Below, one piece after another: positions 26,060 to 33,573 of a stretch of DNA of 64,000 bases (position 1 is its first letter; each line of letters starts with the position of its first letter). This DNA comes from Nonomuraea typhae (GTDB lineage: Bacteria > Actinomycetota > Actinomycetes > Streptosporangiales > Streptosporangiaceae). A program made the position numbers and the translations under genes. The notes beneath the pieces were generated by a model that was not told the origin of the DNA, ran no database searches, and saw only the letters and a list, made by a program, of their open reading frames with translations. Where the stretch lies: NCBI RefSeq assembly GCF_009760925.1, contig NZ_VRLV01000003.1:620001-684000 (forward strand). Direction: 5' to 3'.

Positions 26060-27190
26060 TCAGACCCCCGAGAAGACCCGGTTGACGTCCGCCGTGGCGA
26101 GCACGCCGTAGATCTCGCCACCCCGCTCCACCAGCAGATACTCGGCGGCCGGCGACTCGCGCATGGCGTCGATGAGCGGCTCTCCGGCAAGATCGGCGGC
26201 CAGCACCATGGCGGGCTCGAGCGTCTTGGCCAGGGTGCCCACCTCCACCCAGGGGCGGCGGTGCTCGGGCGTCGCCTGGACCGAGGCCTCGTGGACGATG
26301 GCCACCGGGCGGCTCTCGTGGTCGACGACGACCATCGCCCCGGCCCGTGCCTCGCCCGCCTGGCGCAGCGCCTCCGACAACGGCGTGGACGCGGTCACCG
26401 GGATCGCCCTGCGGGCCAGCTGGCGGGCGTTGACCTGCGGGATGCGGGCGCGGATGCGGGCGACGTTGAGCGCCTGGCTGGCGCCCATCCAGATGAACGA
26501 GGCCAGCACCACCGACCAGACGAGCTGGACCGGCACGATCTCCCGGCCGCTCAGCAGCGACATCAGCAGCGGCACCAGGATCAGCACGACGGCCAGGCCG
26601 CGCCCGGTCCAGCCGGCGGCGAGGGTGCCACGGCCGGAGCTGGCGGTCAGCTTCCACACGCCCGCGCGCAGCATGCGCCCGCCGTCCAGCGGCAGGCCGG
26701 GCAGCAGGTTGAAGATGCCGACGATCAGGTTGGACCACCACAGCTGCTGGATGAGGACCTGCGGGATGCCCGCGCCGTGGACCACGAACACGTCGGCCAC
26801 GATCCCGATCCCGGCCAGGCCCAGCGACAGGGCCGGCCCCGCCGCGGCGATCATGAACTCCTTGCCCGGCGTGGGCGGCTCCTGCTCGATCTCGGAGACG
26901 CCGCCGAGCAGGTAGAGCGTGATCCGGCGGACCGGCAGGCCGTACCACTTGGCCAGGACGCTGTGGGCCAGCTCGTGCAACAGCACCGACAGGTAGAGCA
27001 GGACGGCGAAGGCGAAGGCCACGCCGTACCCCTCGAGGTCGCTCATGGACTCCAGCTGGAAGACGTCCTTGAAGGTGATCGTGATGAAGCCCGCGATGAT
27101 GAGCCAGGTCCACGACACGTACACGGGGATGCCGAACGGGCTTCCCATGCGAAGACCCGAGAACTCCTGCCGCGGCCGCTGGTCGCTCAC
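26060..27190 (-). CDS. Site-2 protease family (M50) membrane metalloprotease with CBS domains
   Basis: Intramembrane zinc protease, 376 residues from GTG 27190 with SD AAGGAG. The zinc motif is HELAH in LLHELAHSVLAKWYGLPV, and the third ligand is in NLLPGLPLDGGR. Hydrophobic segments surround both, with further TM helices around residues 195-245. Two CBS domains follow (about 255-376: LARRAIPVTASTPLSEAL and DLAGEPLIDAMRES), which usually bind adenine nucleotides. This Rip3-like arrangement is common in actinobacteria. Substrates are typically anti-sigma factors, but none is nearby. It is divergent from the RecB-like gene. Confidence 0.92.
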   Translation of the reverse strand: MSDQRPRQEFSGLRMGSPFGIPVYVSWTWLIIAGFITITFKDVFQLESMSDLEGYGVAFAFAVLLYLSVLLHELAHSVLAKWYGLPVRRITLYLLGGVSEIEQEPPTPGKEFMIAAAGPALSLGLAGIGIVADVFVVHGAGIPQVLIQQLWWSNLIVGIFNLLPGLPLDGGRMLRAGVWKLTASSGRGTLAAGWTGRGLAVVLILVPLLMSLLSGREIVPVQLVWSVVLASFIWMGASQALNVARIRARIPQVNARQLARRAIPVTASTPLSEALRQAGEARAGAMVVVDHESRPVAIVHEASVQATPEHRRPWVEVGTLAKTLEPAMVLAADLAGEPLIDAMRESPAAEYLLVERGGEIYGVLATADVNRVFSGV

Positions 27191-27287
27191 TGGACTCCTT
27201 CTGAGATCGTGCTGTTGCTGCCTTGATGCTACGCGGCGGATGGGCAGATCCTGGTTTCGCGGCCCCCTTTCTGTCGGGGTCTTGACC

Positions 27288-27293
27288 TACAGT
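27288..27293 (+). promoter_or_regulatory. Possible -10 element for leaderless recB-like transcript
   Basis: TACAGT fits the actinobacterial TANNNT -10 pattern and ends 7 bases before the ATG at 27301, where no SD is present. The same TACAGT lies 6 bases before the histidine kinase GTG (28236-28241). Both genes may be transcribed as leaderless mRNA. No convincing -35 element is seen. Confidence 0.35.
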
Positions 27294-27300
27294 GCGGTGC

Positions 27301-28161
27301 ATGACGTTGACCGAACCCGTGATCATCGGAGCCCTCTCCCCTTCCCGGGCGGGCGACTTCATGACGTGCCCGCTGCTGTACCGCTTCCGCGTGATCGACC
27401 AGTTGCCGGAGAAGCCGTCCCCGGCGGCGGTGCGCGGCACGGTGGTGCACGCGGTGCTGGAGCGGCTCTACGACCTGCCTGCGCCGCGCAGGTCGGTGCG
27501 GGCGGCGCTGGAGCTGCTGGCGCCGCAGTGGGAGCGGCTGCTGGCCGATGAGCCCGCCTACGCCGAGATGTTCGCCGACGAGGCCGAGCAGCGGGCCTGG
27601 CTGGAGCAGGCGCGGGGCATGCTGGAGCGGTATTTCACCCTGGAGGACCCGACCCGGCTGGAGCCCGCCGAGCGGGAGCTGTACGTGGAGGCGGTCCTCG
27701 ACAGCGGCCTGATGCTGCGCGGCTACGTCGACCGGCTGGACGTGGCGCCGACCGGCGAGGTGCGCGTGGTCGACTACAAGACCGGCGCCGCGCCGGGGCC
27801 CGACTTCGAGGCCAAGGCGTTGTTCCAGATGAAGTTCTACGCGCTGGTGCTGTGGCGGCTGCGCGGGTCGGTGCCCCGCCTGCTGCAGCTGGTGTATCTG
27901 GGCGGCGAGGGCGAGGTGCTGCGCTACGCCCCCGACGAGGCGGATCTGCGGGCCACCGAGCGGAAGGTCGAGGCGCTGTGGACGGCCATCGAGCGCGCCC
28001 TGGAGAGCGGCGAGTGGCGCCACCGGCGCTCGCGGCTGTGTGACTGGTGCGACTATCAGGCGCTGTGCCCGGAGTTCGGCGGCGCTCCCCCGCCGCTGCC
28101 CGACCGCCGGCCCGGCGACACCACGCGCCGCACCCGCCGTTCGGCCACCGACGAGCTGTAG
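27301..28161 (+). CDS. RecB-family PD-(D/E)XK exonuclease
   Basis: Nuclease domain protein of 286 residues from ATG 27301. The PD-(D/E)XK core is seen in LRGYVDRLDV followed by VRVVDYKTGAAPG. One cysteine near the N-terminus (FMTCPLLYRFR) and three at the C-terminus (SRLCDWCDYQALCPEF) match the four-cysteine 4Fe-4S arrangement of AddB/Cas4-like RecB nucleases. No helicase domain is attached. It is widely conserved beside trmI and mpa in actinobacteria (family knowledge); here it is about 18 kb away. Role is presumably in DNA repair; substrate unknown. No cas genes are nearby. Confidence 0.88.
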   Translation: MTLTEPVIIGALSPSRAGDFMTCPLLYRFRVIDQLPEKPSPAAVRGTVVHAVLERLYDLPAPRRSVRAALELLAPQWERLLADEPAYAEMFADEAEQRAWLEQARGMLERYFTLEDPTRLEPAERELYVEAVLDSGLMLRGYVDRLDVAPTGEVRVVDYKTGAAPGPDFEAKALFQMKFYALVLWRLRGSVPRLLQLVYLGGEGEVLRYAPDEADLRATERKVEALWTAIERALESGEWRHRRSRLCDWCDYQALCPEFGGAPPPLPDRRPGDTTRRTRRSATDEL

Positions 28162-28235
28162 CGGGTGGGCGCATACGCCGCCAGGACCGTTGTGATTCCT
28201 CCCTCGGGAGGAGGATCCGCGGCCTGAGCTGGTCC

Positions 28236-28241
28236 TACAGT
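28236..28241 (+). promoter_or_regulatory. Possible -10 element for leaderless histidine kinase transcript
   Basis: TACAGT ends 6 bases before the GTG at 28248, which has no SD in the normal position. It is the same hexamer and nearly the same spacing as before the RecB-like gene. Evidence is pattern only. Confidence 0.35.
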
Positions 28242-28247
28242 GAATTC

Positions 28248-29426
28248 GTGCGTAACGATCGAGCCCTGTTCCGGGACACGGCCCTGGCCGTGGTGCTGGC
28301 CGCGGGCTCGCTCGCGCTGTTCGTCTTCTACGACGCGGCCGCGTGGCTGGCCCAGCAGGGCCAGCCCACCGACGGAGTACGCTCACCCGACCTGCTGGGC
28401 GGCGTCCTGGTGGTGCTGACGGCGGCGCCGGTGGCGGTGCGGCGGCGCTGGCCGATGGGCGCGCTGGTGGCCAGCGCGGTGCCCGACACCCTGATCAACA
28501 CCCTCGGGTACTCCGTGGGGCTGACCAGCGTCGCCGGGCTGGTGCTGATCTACTCGGTGGCCGCGCGCCGCGGGCTGGCGGTCGCGCTGGGCGCGCTGCT
28601 GTTCACGCTGCTCGCCTACGCGACGGGGGCGATGTTCAGCTCGTTCACCTCCTTCACCTGGGCCGATCACCTGGTCGTGGTCATCCTGCTGTCGGGCGCG
28701 TGGGGCGTCGGGCGGGCCATCCGGCTGCGCCGGGCCTACTTCGAGGAGCTCAAGGACCGGGCGGCGCGGCTGGAGCGGGCCAGGGAGGCCGACACGCGGG
28801 CGGCGCGGGCCGAGGAGCGCTCGCGGATCGCGCGGGAACTGCACGACGTGATCGCCCACCACGTCAGCGTGATGACCGTGCAGGCCGCGGCGGCGCGCAA
28901 GGTGCTGACCGCCGACCCGGAGCTGGCCGAGGAGGCGCTGTCGGCCATCGAGCACATCGGGCGCAAGGCGATGGCCGAGATGCGCGACATCGTGGGCGTG
29001 CTGCGCGCCGGGTCACCGGCGGAGCTGGGCCCGCAGCCGGGCATGTCGGCGCTGCCGGCGCTGGTGGAGCAGATGCGGGAGGCGGGGCTGATCACGCGCC
29101 TGACCGTCGAAGGGGACGCGATCTCCGTCCCGGCCGGGATCGACCTGGCCGCCTACCGGCTGGTTCAGGAAGGGCTGACCAACAGCCTGCGCCACGCCGG
29201 GCCCGGAGCGGAGGCCGTGGTGACCGTACGGCACGAGCCGCGCGAGCTGGACGTGCGGGTGGAGGACGACGGCCGCGGCGCGGCGGGGGTGTCCGCGCGG
29301 GCAGGGCATGGTTTGGTGGGAATTCGCGAGCGGGTGGCGCTTTATGGTGGAATTCTGAGCATCGGTCCGCGGCCGGGGGGTGGCTTCGAGGTGCGGGCAA
29401 GGTTCCCGCTGAAGGACGGAAGATGA
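28248..29426 (+). CDS. NarL-type sensor histidine kinase
   Basis: Membrane sensor kinase of 392 residues from GTG 28248. Four to five hydrophobic segments occupy residues 10-155. The HisKA_3 dimerisation domain follows, with ERSRIARELHDVIAHHVSVM; H199 is the likely phosphorylation site. The ATPase domain has LVQEGLTNSLRHA (N-box), VEDDGRG (G1) and GHGLVGIRERV (G2). The stop overlaps the start of the response regulator by 4 bases (ATGA), so the pair is co-expressed. The sensed signal is unknown; there is no large extracytoplasmic domain, so it may detect membrane stress. Confidence 0.92.
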   Translation: MRNDRALFRDTALAVVLAAGSLALFVFYDAAAWLAQQGQPTDGVRSPDLLGGVLVVLTAAPVAVRRRWPMGALVASAVPDTLINTLGYSVGLTSVAGLVLIYSVAARRGLAVALGALLFTLLAYATGAMFSSFTSFTWADHLVVVILLSGAWGVGRAIRLRRAYFEELKDRAARLERAREADTRAARAEERSRIARELHDVIAHHVSVMTVQAAAARKVLTADPELAEEALSAIEHIGRKAMAEMRDIVGVLRAGSPAELGPQPGMSALPALVEQMREAGLITRLTVEGDAISVPAGIDLAAYRLVQEGLTNSLRHAGPGAEAVVTVRHEPRELDVRVEDDGRGAAGVSARAGHGLVGIRERVALYGGILSIGPRPGGGFEVRARFPLKDGR

Positions 29427-30106
29427 CGATCAGAGTGCTGCTGGTGGACGACCAGCCGCTGCTGCGCACCGGTTTCCGCCTGATTCTCGAGGCCGAGCCC
29501 GACATCACGGTCGTGGGCCAGGCCGGAGACGGCAAGGACGCGCAGGAGCAGACCAGGGCGCTGCTGCCCGACGTGGTGCTGATGGACATCCGCATGCCCG
29601 GCGTCGACGGCATCGAGGCCACCCGGCGCATCGTCCGCGAGGCGGCGTCCGGGGCGCACGTGCCGAAGGTGCTGGTGCTGACGACGTTCGACCTCGACGA
29701 GTACATCGTGGAGGCGCTGCGGGCCGGCGCCTCCGGCTTCCTGCTGAAGGACGTGCCACCGGACGAGCTCGTGCAGGCGATCCGCGTGGTGGCGGCGGGC
29801 GATGCGATCGTGGCGCCCAGCGTGACCCGCCGCCTGCTGGACCGCTTCGCCACCAAGCTGCCCTCCGCCCAGCAGGAGAGCACCCCCGCCCGGCTCGACC
29901 GGCTGACCGAGCGGGAGCTGGAGGTGCTCCGGCTGATCGCCAAGGGCATGTCCAACGCGGAGATCGCCGCCAAGCTGGTGGTGAGCGAGACCACGGTCAA
30001 GACCCACGTGGGCAACGTGCTGACGAAGCTCGGCCTCCGCGACCGCGTCCAGGCCGTGGTCCTGGCCTACGAAACCGGCCTCATCACCCCGGGCGCCCTG
30101 TCCTGA
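29423..30106 (+). CDS. NarL/FixJ-family response regulator
   Basis: DNA-binding response regulator of 227 residues from ATG 29423, with SD GAAGGA upstream. The receiver domain has D9/D10, the phospho-acceptor D55 in VVLMDIRMPG, T in VLVLTTFD and K in LLKDVP. The C-terminal LuxR-type HTH is LTERELEVLRLIAKGMSNAE then IAAKLVVSETTVKTHVGNVL. All catalytic residues are present. It converges on the opp operon. Confidence 0.93.
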   Translation: MTIRVLLVDDQPLLRTGFRLILEAEPDITVVGQAGDGKDAQEQTRALLPDVVLMDIRMPGVDGIEATRRIVREAASGAHVPKVLVLTTFDLDEYIVEALRAGASGFLLKDVPPDELVQAIRVVAAGDAIVAPSVTRRLLDRFATKLPSAQQESTPARLDRLTERELEVLRLIAKGMSNAEIAAKLVVSETTVKTHVGNVLTKLGLRDRVQAVVLAYETGLITPGALS

Positions 30107-30206
30107 CCCGCCCTCCGGCTCCCGCTCTCGTGAGTGGGGGGTACGGCGGGCCACGGCGGCCGGTGACCGCGCGTCGTGGCGGCGGGCGCCACGTCCGGCG
30201 TGAGAA

Positions 30207-30225
30207 GCGCCCGATGACCGGGCGC
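30207..30225. terminator. Hairpin in the convergent gap after the response regulator
   Basis: GCGCCCG (30207-30213) pairs with CGGGCGC (30219-30225) around a 5-base loop. It lies about 100 bases past the response regulator stop and 65 bases past the oppF stop on the other strand. A second, weaker 5-bp hairpin (CTCTC/GAGAG, 30270-30282) sits next to the oppF stop. The rest of 30107-30288 shows nothing else. Confidence 0.4.
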
Positions 30226-30288
30226 GACGCACGGCGGCGGGAGGCGCCCACCTGGCCTCGCCGTACACACTCTCCAGGAGAGGTCCCG

Positions 30289-31371
30289 CTATGACGCGGC
30301 GGCCTCGCCGGTGAGGGCCGCGGCGGGGGCGTTCTCGGGGAAGTGGCAGGCGACCTTGTGACCGCCGGCCATCTCCTCCAGCGGCGGCTCCACCGTCTTG
30401 CAGATCTCCTGCGCCTTCCAGCAGCGGGTGTGGAAGCGGCAGGCGGGCGGCGGGTTCAGCGGGCTGGGGACGTCGCCGGCCAGCCGGATGCGCTCGCGGT
30501 CCCTGCGCGCCTTCGGGTCGGGCACGGGCACGGCCGACATCAGCGCGTTGGTGTAGGGGTGCATGGGCGCGCTGTACAGGCGCTTGCGGTCGGCGATCTC
30601 GACGATCTTGCCGAGGTACATGACCGCGACCCGGTCGCTGATGTGGCGCACCACCGACAGGTCGTGGGCGATGACCACGTAGGTGAGGTCGAGCTCGTTC
30701 TGCAGGTCCTCCAGGAGGTTGACGACCTGGGCCTGGATGGAGACGTCCAGGGCGGAGACGGGCTCGTCGGCGATGATCAGCTTGGGCTTCAGGGCGAGCG
30801 TGCGGGCGATGCCGATGCGCTGGCGCTGGCCGCCGGAGAACTCGTGCGGGTAGCGATTGTAGTGCTCCGGGTTGAGGCCCACGAGTTCGAGGATCTCCTG
30901 GACGGCCTTCTTGATGCCGCCGTCGGTCTTGATGCCCTGGATGCGGAACGGGGCGCCGACGATGGCGCCGACCGTGTGCCGGGGGTTCAGCGACGAGTAC
31001 GGGTCCTGGAAGATCATCTGCATGTCGCGGCGCAGCGGGCGGAGCCTGCCCTGCGGCATGTGGGTGATGTCCTCGCCCTCGAAGACGACCTTGCCGCCGG
31101 TGGGCTCGATGAGGCGGGTGACCAGGCGGCCGGTGGTGGACTTGCCGCAGCCGGACTCGCCGACCAGGCCCAGCGTCTCACCCTTGAAGACGTCGAAGGA
31201 GATGCCGTCGACGGCCTTGACCGCGCCGACCTGGCGCTTGAACAGGCCCTTGGTCACGGGGAAGTGCTTCTGCATGTCCTGCACGGACAGCAGGGGCTCG
31301 TTTTCACTGACAAAGCCTCCGGCCTCGTCAGTGAACGCGTGTTCGTTGGTTCGCTCGCTACGCTCGCTCAC
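30289..31371 (-). CDS. Oligopeptide ABC transporter ATPase, OppF type
   Basis: Second ATPase of the peptide importer, 360 residues from GTG 31371. Motifs are Walker [10 protein letters not shown], signature FSGGQRQR, Walker [17 protein letters not shown] and switch VIAHDLSV. The C-terminal oligo_HPY domain is present ([17 protein letters not shown]). Cysteines in [18 protein letters not shown] resemble the family's iron-sulphur-type motif. The N-terminal peptide [11 protein letters not shown] is encoded by a repeat (GTGAGCGAGCGnAGCGAGC) that supplies the start codon and overlaps the oppD stop; the conserved part begins near residue 24. The natural start is therefore uncertain. Confidence 0.9.
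   Translation of the reverse strand: MSERSERTNEHAFTDEAGGFVSENEPLLSVQDMQKHFPVTKGLFKRQVGAVKAVDGISFDVFKGETLGLVGESGCGKSTTGRLVTRLIEPTGGKVVFEGEDITHMPQGRLRPLRRDMQMIFQDPYSSLNPRHTVGAIVGAPFRIQGIKTDGGIKKAVQEILELVGLNPEHYNRYPHEFSGGQRQRIGIARTLALKPKLIIADEPVSALDVSIQAQVVNLLEDLQNELDLTYVVIAHDLSVVRHISDRVAVMYLGKIVEIADRKRLYSAPMHPYTNALMSAVPVPDPKARRDRERIRLAGDVPSPLNPPPACRFHTRCWKAQEICKTVEPPLEEMAGGHKVACHFPENAPAAALTGEAAAS
31351..31371 (-). repeat. SERSER-type dispersed repeat, copy 1
   Basis: On the minus strand it reads GTGAGCGAGCGTAGCGAGC plus GA. It begins exactly at the oppF GTG, and its TGA is the oppD stop. Copy 2 at 32441-32461 begins the same way at the oppB stop. Confidence 0.8.
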
Positions 31372-32393
31372 TGGGTCTCCAGCACTGGCTTGATCTCATT
31401 CTCCCACAGCGTCCGCCGCTCGGTCTTGCTCATGTGGCAGCGCACCATGTGTCCGCCCTCGGTCTCCAGCAGGGCCGGGACCTCGGTGGTGGACTTGCCG
31501 TCCGTGCGGTCGGCGTAGGGGCAGCGCGGGTTGAAGGCGCAGCCGCCGGGCACGTTGATGAGCGAAGGAGGCGAGCCCTTGATCGGCAGCAGCCGTTCGG
31601 TGGGCTCGCGGTCCAGCCGCGGCATCGATCCCAGCAAACCCCACGTGTAGGGGTGCTCGGGACGGTAGAAGATGTCCTCGGCGGTGCCGTACTCGATGCA
31701 TTTGCCGCCGTACATCACCAGGATGTCGTCGGACAGTTCGGCGACGACGCCCAGGTCGTGGGTGATGATGATCAGCGCGGAGTTGAACTCCCGCTGAAGG
31801 TCGCGCATGAGGTCGAGGATCTGGGCCTGCACGGTCACGTCGAGCGCGGTGGTCGGCTCGTCGGCGATGAGCAGTTCGGGGTCGCACGACAAGGCCATGG
31901 CGATCATGGCGCGCTGGCGCATGCCGCCGGAGAAGTGGTGCGGGTAGTCGTCGACGCGCTTGCCGGGCGTCGGGATGCCGACGCGGCCGAGCATGTCGAT
32001 GGCGTGCTTGCGGGCCACCGCCTTGGTGACGTCGTGGTGGATGCGGTACGCCTCGATGATCTGGTCGCCGACCGTGTAGTACGGGTGCATGGCCGACAGC
32101 GGATCCTGGAAGATCATCGCCATCTTCTTGCCACGCAGGCCGCGCACGTGCTCGGGGGTGGCCGAGACGAGTTCCTCGCCGTCCAGCCAGATCTCGCCGG
32201 AGATCTTGGCCCGGCCGCCCTTGTGCAGGCCGAGGATGCCGAGGCTGGTCACGGACTTGCCCGAGCCGGACTCGCCCACGATGCCCAGCGTCTTGCCGCG
32301 CTCGAGGCTGAAGCTCAGGCCGTCGACGGACTTGACCAGGCCGTCGTCGGTCGGGAAGTGGACCTTGAGGTCCTTCAGTTCGAGGAAGGTCAC
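31368..32393 (-). CDS. Oligopeptide ABC transporter ATPase, OppD type
   Basis: First ATPase of the peptide importer, 341 residues from GTG 32393 with SD AAGGAGG. Walker A GESGSGKS, signature FSGGMRQR, Walker [17 protein letters not shown], switch IITHDLGV. The C-terminal oligo_HPY region ([19 protein letters not shown]) and the cysteine motif ([11 protein letters not shown]) are those of OppD/DppD. All catalytic residues are intact. It overlaps oppF by 4 bases. Confidence 0.93.
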   Translation of the reverse strand: MTFLELKDLKVHFPTDDGLVKSVDGLSFSLERGKTLGIVGESGSGKSVTSLGILGLHKGGRAKISGEIWLDGEELVSATPEHVRGLRGKKMAMIFQDPLSAMHPYYTVGDQIIEAYRIHHDVTKAVARKHAIDMLGRVGIPTPGKRVDDYPHHFSGGMRQRAMIAMALSCDPELLIADEPTTALDVTVQAQILDLMRDLQREFNSALIIITHDLGVVAELSDDILVMYGGKCIEYGTAEDIFYRPEHPYTWGLLGSMPRLDREPTERLLPIKGSPPSLINVPGGCAFNPRCPYADRTDGKSTTEVPALLETEGGHMVRCHMSKTERRTLWENEIKPVLETQ

Positions 32394-32440
32394 GAGTCCT
32401 CCTTCGTCGGCCTCGCGACCATGGTGCTGTGTCTGATGGT

Positions 32441-32461
32441 GTGCTCGCTGCGCTCGCTCAC
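32441..32461 (-). repeat. SERSER-type dispersed repeat, copy 2
   Basis: On the minus strand it reads GTGAGCGAGCGCAGCGAGC plus AC and spans the oppB stop (TGA at 32458-32460). It occupies part of the 64-base gap before oppD. Confidence 0.8.
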
Positions 32462-33477
32462 GACAGCCTCACTCTCGGGTCCACGACCGCGTAGAGCAGG
32501 TCGACGACCAGGTTGGCGACGACCACGAAGAGCGCGGCCAGCAGGGTGACGCCCATGACCTTGGGCAGGTCCTGGTCGGTGATGGCCTGGATGGCGTACT
32601 TGCCGAGCCCGTTGAGGGAGAAGGCGCTCTCGGTGAGGACGGCGCCGCCGATGAGCAGGCCGAAGTCGAGTCCGAAGATCGTGATGATGGGGGTCAGCGC
32701 CCCGCGCAGCCCGTGCTTCAGCACCACCTTCCGCTCGCGCAGGCCCTTGGCCCGGGCGGTGCGGATGTAGTCCTCGCCCATGGTCTCCAGCATGCCCGCC
32801 CGGGTCAGCCGCGCGTACCCGGCGGCGAACTGGAAGGCCAGCGTCACCCAGGGCAGCAGCAGCGCGTACGCCCAGAGGGGCAGGGAGTCCTGGATGGTGG
32901 TGTAGGTGCCGCCTTGGGCGGCGAAGGAGAAGGGGTTGCCGTAGGAGAAGATCTGCAGCGCGATGAGCGCGGTGAAGAAGATCGGCAGCGAGACTCCGGC
33001 CAGGGCGATGACCATCGCCGTCCGGTCGAAGACGCTGCCTCTTCGCAACGCCGACAGCACACCGATGCCCACACCCATCCCCACCCACAGGACGGCCGCG
33101 CCCAAGGCGAGCGAGAGCGTGACCGGCAGGCGGTTCATGAGATCGGGGAACACCGGCTGCTGCGTGATGAAGGAGTACCCCAGGCAGGGGGCCGGGCAGT
33201 GCTCGACACCGGCGCCGTAGTCGTACTCGGCTCCGGCGACGATGCCCCTGACGTATCTCCCGTACTGGACGACCAGGGGGTCGGTGAACCCGAGTCGTTC
33301 CGCCGCGAGCTTGGCGGTCTCCCCTGTGGCGGTCCGGCCGACGTAACGGCTGGCCATGCCCTCGGGGGTGGCGCCGGCGAGTTGCGGCACGAGGAAGAAG
33401 ATCGCGAAGGTGACCATGCTGACGATCGCGAGCATGACCACTGCGCCGATCACACGCCTGATGATGTAAGTGACCAC
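32458..33477 (-). CDS. Oligopeptide ABC transporter permease, OppB type
   Basis: Membrane permease of the peptide importer, 339 residues from GTG 33477. The N-terminal helix VTYIIRRVIGAVVMLAIVSM, a long external loop (about 35-130) and five further hydrophobic segments follow the OppB plan. The ATPase-contact loop is DYIRTARAKGLRERKVVLKH with GLRGALTPIITIFG after it. No clear SD is seen; a strong hairpin (33491-33523) lies 13 bases upstream. The stop is inside a SERSER repeat. Confidence 0.92.
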   Translation of the reverse strand: MVTYIIRRVIGAVVMLAIVSMVTFAIFFLVPQLAGATPEGMASRYVGRTATGETAKLAAERLGFTDPLVVQYGRYVRGIVAGAEYDYGAGVEHCPAPCLGYSFITQQPVFPDLMNRLPVTLSLALGAAVLWVGMGVGIGVLSALRRGSVFDRTAMVIALAGVSLPIFFTALIALQIFSYGNPFSFAAQGGTYTTIQDSLPLWAYALLLPWVTLAFQFAAGYARLTRAGMLETMGEDYIRTARAKGLRERKVVLKHGLRGALTPIITIFGLDFGLLIGGAVLTESAFSLNGLGKYAIQAITDQDLPKVMGVTLLAALFVVVANLVVDLLYAVVDPRVRLS

Positions 33478-33490
33478 AGTGCCCGGCCCG

Positions 33491-33523
33491 GTGGCCGCCG
33501 GGAGCGTCTCTCCCGGCGGCCAC
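33491..33523 (-). terminator. Strong 14-bp hairpin between oppA and oppB
   Basis: GTGGCCGCCGGGAG (33491-33504) and CTCCCGGCGGCCAC (33510-33523) pair perfectly around CGTCT. It lies after the oppA stop and 13 bases before the oppB start. It could be a partial terminator or a 3' stabiliser that keeps the binding protein more abundant than the permease, as in other binding-protein operons. It may also hinder translation of oppB. Confidence 0.75.
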
Positions 33524-33573
33524 CCGTGGCCTTCACCTGCCTTAGCTACTCGTTAACCTGGGAAAGGAAGGAC

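Noticed and set aside
30270-30282. Terminator next to the oppF stop
   Set aside because: The stem is only 5 bp with a 3-base loop and no T-tract; chance is as likely.
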